Origin: Desulfobacteraceae bacterium UBA2230
Lineage (GTDB): Bacteria > Desulfobacterota > Desulfobacteria > Desulfobacterales > Desulfosarcinaceae
Assembly (NCBI GenBank): GCA_002348005.1
Contig: DDYQ01000184.1
Location: 1 to 8,206, forward strand
DNA: 8,206 nucleotides
Direction: 5' to 3'
Under the pieces are notes generated by a model, which did no database searches, was not told the origin of the DNA, and saw nothing but the letters and a program-made list of their open reading frames with translations. Made by a program: the position numbers and the translations under genes. Shown here in pieces: positions 6,141 to 8,206 of the stretch; positions within the stretch are counted from its first letter, which is position 1; every line of letters begins with the position of its first letter.

Positions 6141-6170
6141 TTGACTTTTTATTAAGTTCCGTTTTATAGA
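6141..6170 (+). promoter_or_regulatory. Sigma70-like promoter of the IHF/HU-family gene
   Basis: TTGACT (6141-6146) and TATAGA (6165-6170) are 18 bases apart in an AT-rich patch that stands out from its GC-rich surroundings. It is the best promoter candidate in the window. Predicted transcription begins near 6177, leaving a leader of about 43 bases. An ATAACT direct repeat with 16-base periodicity lies just upstream of the -35. Confidence 0.6.
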
Positions 6171-6206
6171 TCTAACCTCTGATGGCACTTTCGGCATGAC
6201 GACGGG

Positions 6207-6213
6207 AAGGAGG
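6207..6213 (+). promoter_or_regulatory. Ribosome binding site of the IHF/HU-family gene
   Basis: AAGGAGG, a full-consensus site, lies six bases before the ATG at 6220. It decides this start over an in-frame ATG at 6196, which would place the ribosome site inside the coding region. Confidence 0.8.
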
Positions 6214-6219
6214 AACCTG

Positions 6220-6495
6220 ATGAATAAGCTGGAACTTATCTCTGCATTGAAGAATCAGGCAGGGATTTCGAAGACGGAAGCAGCCCGTATCGTCCAGATC
6301 TTCTTCGAAAGCATGGCCGAAGCCATGGCGCGCGGCGAACGGGTTGAAATCCGGGGGCTATGCAGTTTTTACGTAAAAAATTACAAAAGCTATGTTGGGC
6401 GCAACCCTAAAACGGGCGACAAAGTGACGATCCGACCGAAAAAACTTCCGTTCTTTAAATCCGGTAAAGAGCTTAAAGACCGTGTGGATATCTAA
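6220..6495 (+). CDS. IHF/HU-family DNA-binding protein (IHF beta-like)
   Basis: This 91-residue protein is a small nucleoid protein that bends DNA as a dimer. It shows the family layout: an N-terminal helical part (MNKLELISALKNQAGISKTEAARIV), the RVEIRGLCSF strand (41-50), the beta-arm with GRNPKTGDKV (60-69) carrying the conserved intercalating proline P63, and the terminal FFKSGKELKDRV. The RVEIRG and GRNPKTGDKV segments are closest to the IHF beta type, but HU and IHF cannot be separated firmly here. One oddity is C48 where most relatives have glycine (RGFGSF). It has its own promoter and a consensus ribosome site, so it is expressed independently of the NusG paralog upstream, probably at a high level. 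IHF often assists antitermination, recombination and promoter architecture, but its partners here are unknown. Confidence 0.93.
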   Translation: MNKLELISALKNQAGISKTEAARIVQIFFESMAEAMARGERVEIRGLCSFYVKNYKSYVGRNPKTGDKVTIRPKKLPFFKSGKELKDRVDI

Positions 6496-6543
6496 AACGC
6501 CCCCCGCACTGTTGCCGGGTTCTAATACAGGCCGCCGGCGTTT
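6495..6543 (+). terminator. Possible terminator-like repeat after the IHF/HU-family gene
   Basis: AAACGCC at the stop codon (6495-6501) is a perfect inverted copy of GGCGTTT (6537-6543), with a 35-base C/G-rich loop between. The 3' arm ends in three Ts only. It could fold in the mRNA end, but the long loop and short T-run make an intrinsic terminator uncertain. Confidence 0.25.
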
Positions 6544-6603
6544 ACGAAACACAGCCGCCTCTCCAGGCCGTCTGTTTCCCGTTCGCTCTATTCACCCCCC
6601 GCG

Positions 6604-7680
6604 ATGCCACTCCGGTACCGGATTCGGGTTGCCGTAACCAACGTGGCCGGTTTTGATTCCATCATAGGACAGCGGCTTCCCCTCCGGCTTCTGCAGACAT
6701 TCCGCTTCAGGGGCGCGATCCCGCATGCCCTGCTGTTCACCGGTATGGCCGGTACGGGTAAACGAACGGTCGCCCGAACCTTTGCCATGGCCCTGAATTG
6801 CCGCTCCATCGATCCACCGCGCGCCAACGCCGGGCATGCCGCTGACCGCTGTGAAACGGACGGGAAACCATGCGGCGCCTGCAGCAACTGTCGCCGGATA
6901 GACGCGGGCCATCATCCGGATGTATTATCGCTCGTGCCGCAGAACGGCATCCTGCGAATCGAGCAGGTCCGCCGCCTGATTGCGGTGTTGGCCATGAAGC
7001 CGTTCAATGAAGGGTACCGGGTGGCGATCATCGACGATGCGCAGACGCTGAATTCAGAGGCCTCCAATGCGCTGCTGAAGGTGTTGGAAGAACCGCCCGA
7101 CGGCACGATCCTGATTTTGACCGCACCGCAGCGATCCGATCTGTTATCGACGATCGTGTCACGCTGCCGCCATATTCGATTCAGTCCGCTGCCCAGCGAG
7201 GCGCTGGCCCGGTGGCTCATCGCGCAGCGTGGTATTGATGCGGAGGTGGCGCGCACCGTTGCCGAGCTTTCGGGCGGCAGCATCACCGAAGCGGCGAAAT
7301 TAATCGAGACCCGTTGGCAGTCTACACGCGACTGGCTGGTGCGCGCGGCCGGCCTGGACGATCTGCCAGAAATGCAACGCCGCACACCGGCGGCCGCCCT
7401 GGCGTTTTCGGGGGCGCTGGCAGCCCGCAAGGAGCGCATCCATGACGATCTCGCAACGCTCAAGGGCTGGATCCGCGATCTTTGGATTTTTCCACATGCC
7501 GCCAGCCTGGCCGTCAACCAGGATTGCATGGCGCGACTGGGCCGCCTGCGGTCGCAAATCGGCCCTGAACGGCTGAGCTTCTTCTGGGAAACAATCGATA
7601 AGGCCCAAAAAGATATTGCGGCCAATGCGAACTTGAGATTAACCTTGGACGTCATGGCATTGAAGATGGCCGGTTCATGA
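6604..7680 (+). CDS. holB: DNA polymerase III delta prime subunit
   Basis: The delta prime subunit belongs to the clamp-loader complex that places the sliding clamp on DNA. The AAA+ features are clear: VAGFDSIIGQ at the start, Walker A GMAGTGKRT (47-55) with K53, a zinc-binding cysteine group (C83 or C66, with C90, C93 and C96), a Walker B-like VAIIDDAQTLN (140-150), NALLKVLEEPP (155-165), and the SRC motif (186-188). A helical C-terminal collar domain follows. At 358 residues it is of normal size. The true start is uncertain: the ATG at 6604 and a GTG at 6643 (giving VAGFDSIIGQ, which starts like its relatives) both lack a Shine-Dalgarno site. ricT follows after 60 bases; the holB-ricT pair is common in bacteria. 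DnaX shares the domain, but the degenerate Walker B and the length favour HolB. Confidence 0.88.
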   Translation: MPLRYRIRVAVTNVAGFDSIIGQRLPLRLLQTFRFRGAIPHALLFTGMAGTGKRTVARTFAMALNCRSIDPPRANAGHAADRCETDGKPCGACSNCRRIDAGHHPDVLSLVPQNGILRIEQVRRLIAVLAMKPFNEGYRVAIIDDAQTLNSEASNALLKVLEEPPDGTILILTAPQRSDLLSTIVSRCRHIRFSPLPSEALARWLIAQRGIDAEVARTVAELSGGSITEAAKLIETRWQSTRDWLVRAAGLDDLPEMQRRTPAAALAFSGALAARKERIHDDLATLKGWIRDLWIFPHAASLAVNQDCMARLGRLRSQIGPERLSFFWETIDKAQKDIAANANLRLTLDVMALKMAGS

Positions 7681-7685
7681 TACTC

Positions 7686-7718
7686 TATAATTTGATATTG
7701 CGCACCCGCGCATATTCC
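7686..7718 (+). promoter_or_regulatory. Perfect -10 hexamer and small hairpin between holB and ricT
   Basis: TATAAT (7686-7691) begins five bases after the holB stop, but the nearest -35-like TTGAAG (7660-7665) is 20 bases away, so the promoter is weak at best. Shortly after it, ATAT-T-GCGC / GCGC-ATAT (7696-7716) forms a hairpin with an ACCC loop and one bulged base. Either could separate ricT expression from holB; neither is certain. Confidence 0.25.
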
Positions 7719-7740
7719 TAAACCATATGGCTCAATTAAT

Positions 7741-8206
7741 ATGCAAAAAATTGTTGGTGTACGATTCAAACCCGGTGGGAAAATATATGATTTCGACAGC
7801 GGTGCATTCGTTTTGGCGGTCGGCGATGCGGTGATCGTCGAAACCGAAAAAGGACTCGGGTTCGGCTCAGTGGCCGTGGCGCCAAAAGCCGTGGAGGACG
7901 ACGCTCCCCCGGACAAACCGCTCAAGAAGGTCTTTCGCAGGGCCAACGCGGCCGATTTCGAGCAATGCGAGAAAAACAGGGCTATCGAGAAAGAGGCGCA
8001 TACGTATTGTTTGCAGTGCATCGCCGAACTGAAGCTCGAAATGAACCTGTTCGCCGTGGAAGCGACTTTTGACGCCAGTCGACTGACCTTCTTTTTTACC
8101 GCCGACGGCCGGGTCGACTTCCGCCAACTGGTGAAAATGCTGGTCAAACAGCTGCGCGCGCGCATCGAAATGCGCCAGGTGGGCATCCGTAACCAGGCCA
8201 AAATGT
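7741..8206 (+). CDS. ricT: PSP1-domain protein, RicT/YaaT family, N-terminal part
   Basis: The frame from the ATG at 7741 gives 155 residues and runs off the window end without a stop. It opens MQKIVGVRFKPGGKIYDFDS, continues with GDAVIVETEKGLGFGSV (28-43), typical of PSP1 proteins, then a helical stretch (about 70-102), and FFTADGRVDFRQLVKMLVKQLRARIEMRQVGIRNQAKM (118-155). That last run is the family hallmark that precedes the cysteine-rich GPCGR/CC region, which lies outside the window. In Bacillus RicT forms the RicAFT complex, which carries Fe-S clusters and assists RNase Y and phosphorelay steps; the role in this organism is inferred only. There is no Shine-Dalgarno site before the ATG and no upstream in-frame start nearby. 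Cysteines C76, C90 and C93 are present. Confidence 0.87.
   Translation, partial: MQKIVGVRFKPGGKIYDFDSGAFVLAVGDAVIVETEKGLGFGSVAVAPKAVEDDAPPDKPLKKVFRRANAADFEQCEKNRAIEKEAHTYCLQCIAELKLEMNLFAVEATFDASRLTFFFTADGRVDFRQLVKMLVKQLRARIEMRQVGIRNQAKM

Noticed and set aside
6912..8201. Long minus-strand open frame (429 codons) across holB and ricT
   Set aside because: It is antisense to two clear family members on the plus strand, is rich in Ser/Arg/Ala with no recognisable domain, and reflects the codon bias of the opposite strand.

Overview
The window carries eight protein-coding genes (two of them cut by the window ends) on moderately GC-rich, densely coding DNA. The gene set suggests a Gram-negative bacterium: an LPS-transport barrel (LptD), an IHF/HU protein and an UpxY/RfaH-type NusG paralog. 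A YhaM-like OB-HD nuclease and a holB-ricT (PSP1) pair are also present. This mix best fits a Desulfobacterota (Desulfobacterales-like) chromosome, but that placement is inferred from gene content and protein style, not from a marker gene. I see no mobile element, CRISPR array, rRNA or tRNA.

Left half, minus strand: a tight operon read right to left, surE -> receiver/DHp regulator -> OB-HD nuclease -> tmk (only its first codons lie in the window). The first two junctions overlap (TAATG, then ATGA). A 115-nt gap precedes tmk, which has its own good ribosome binding site. Three of the four products act on nucleotides or RNA. The regulator is unusual: a receiver followed by a histidine-containing dimerization helix pair with no ATPase domain.

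Centre: a 318-nt divergent region separates surE from lptD. It holds two opposed sigma70-like promoter candidates that share one -10 block, a hairpin touching the surE start, and a hairpin just ahead of the lptD ribosome binding site. LptD is full length with a signal peptide and one cysteine at each end, enough for the inter-domain disulfide.

Right half, plus strand: after lptD comes a 231-nt leader with a perfect hairpin, then a NusG-paralog antiterminator of the UpxY/RfaH class, then an IHF/HU-family protein with its own strong promoter. Last come holB (DNA polymerase III delta prime) and ricT/yaaT (PSP1 domain), which runs off the end. Most of the window is housekeeping. The parts worth a second look are the kinase-less DHp regulator, the NusG paralog with its structured leader beside an LPS-export gene, and the shared surE/lptD control region.
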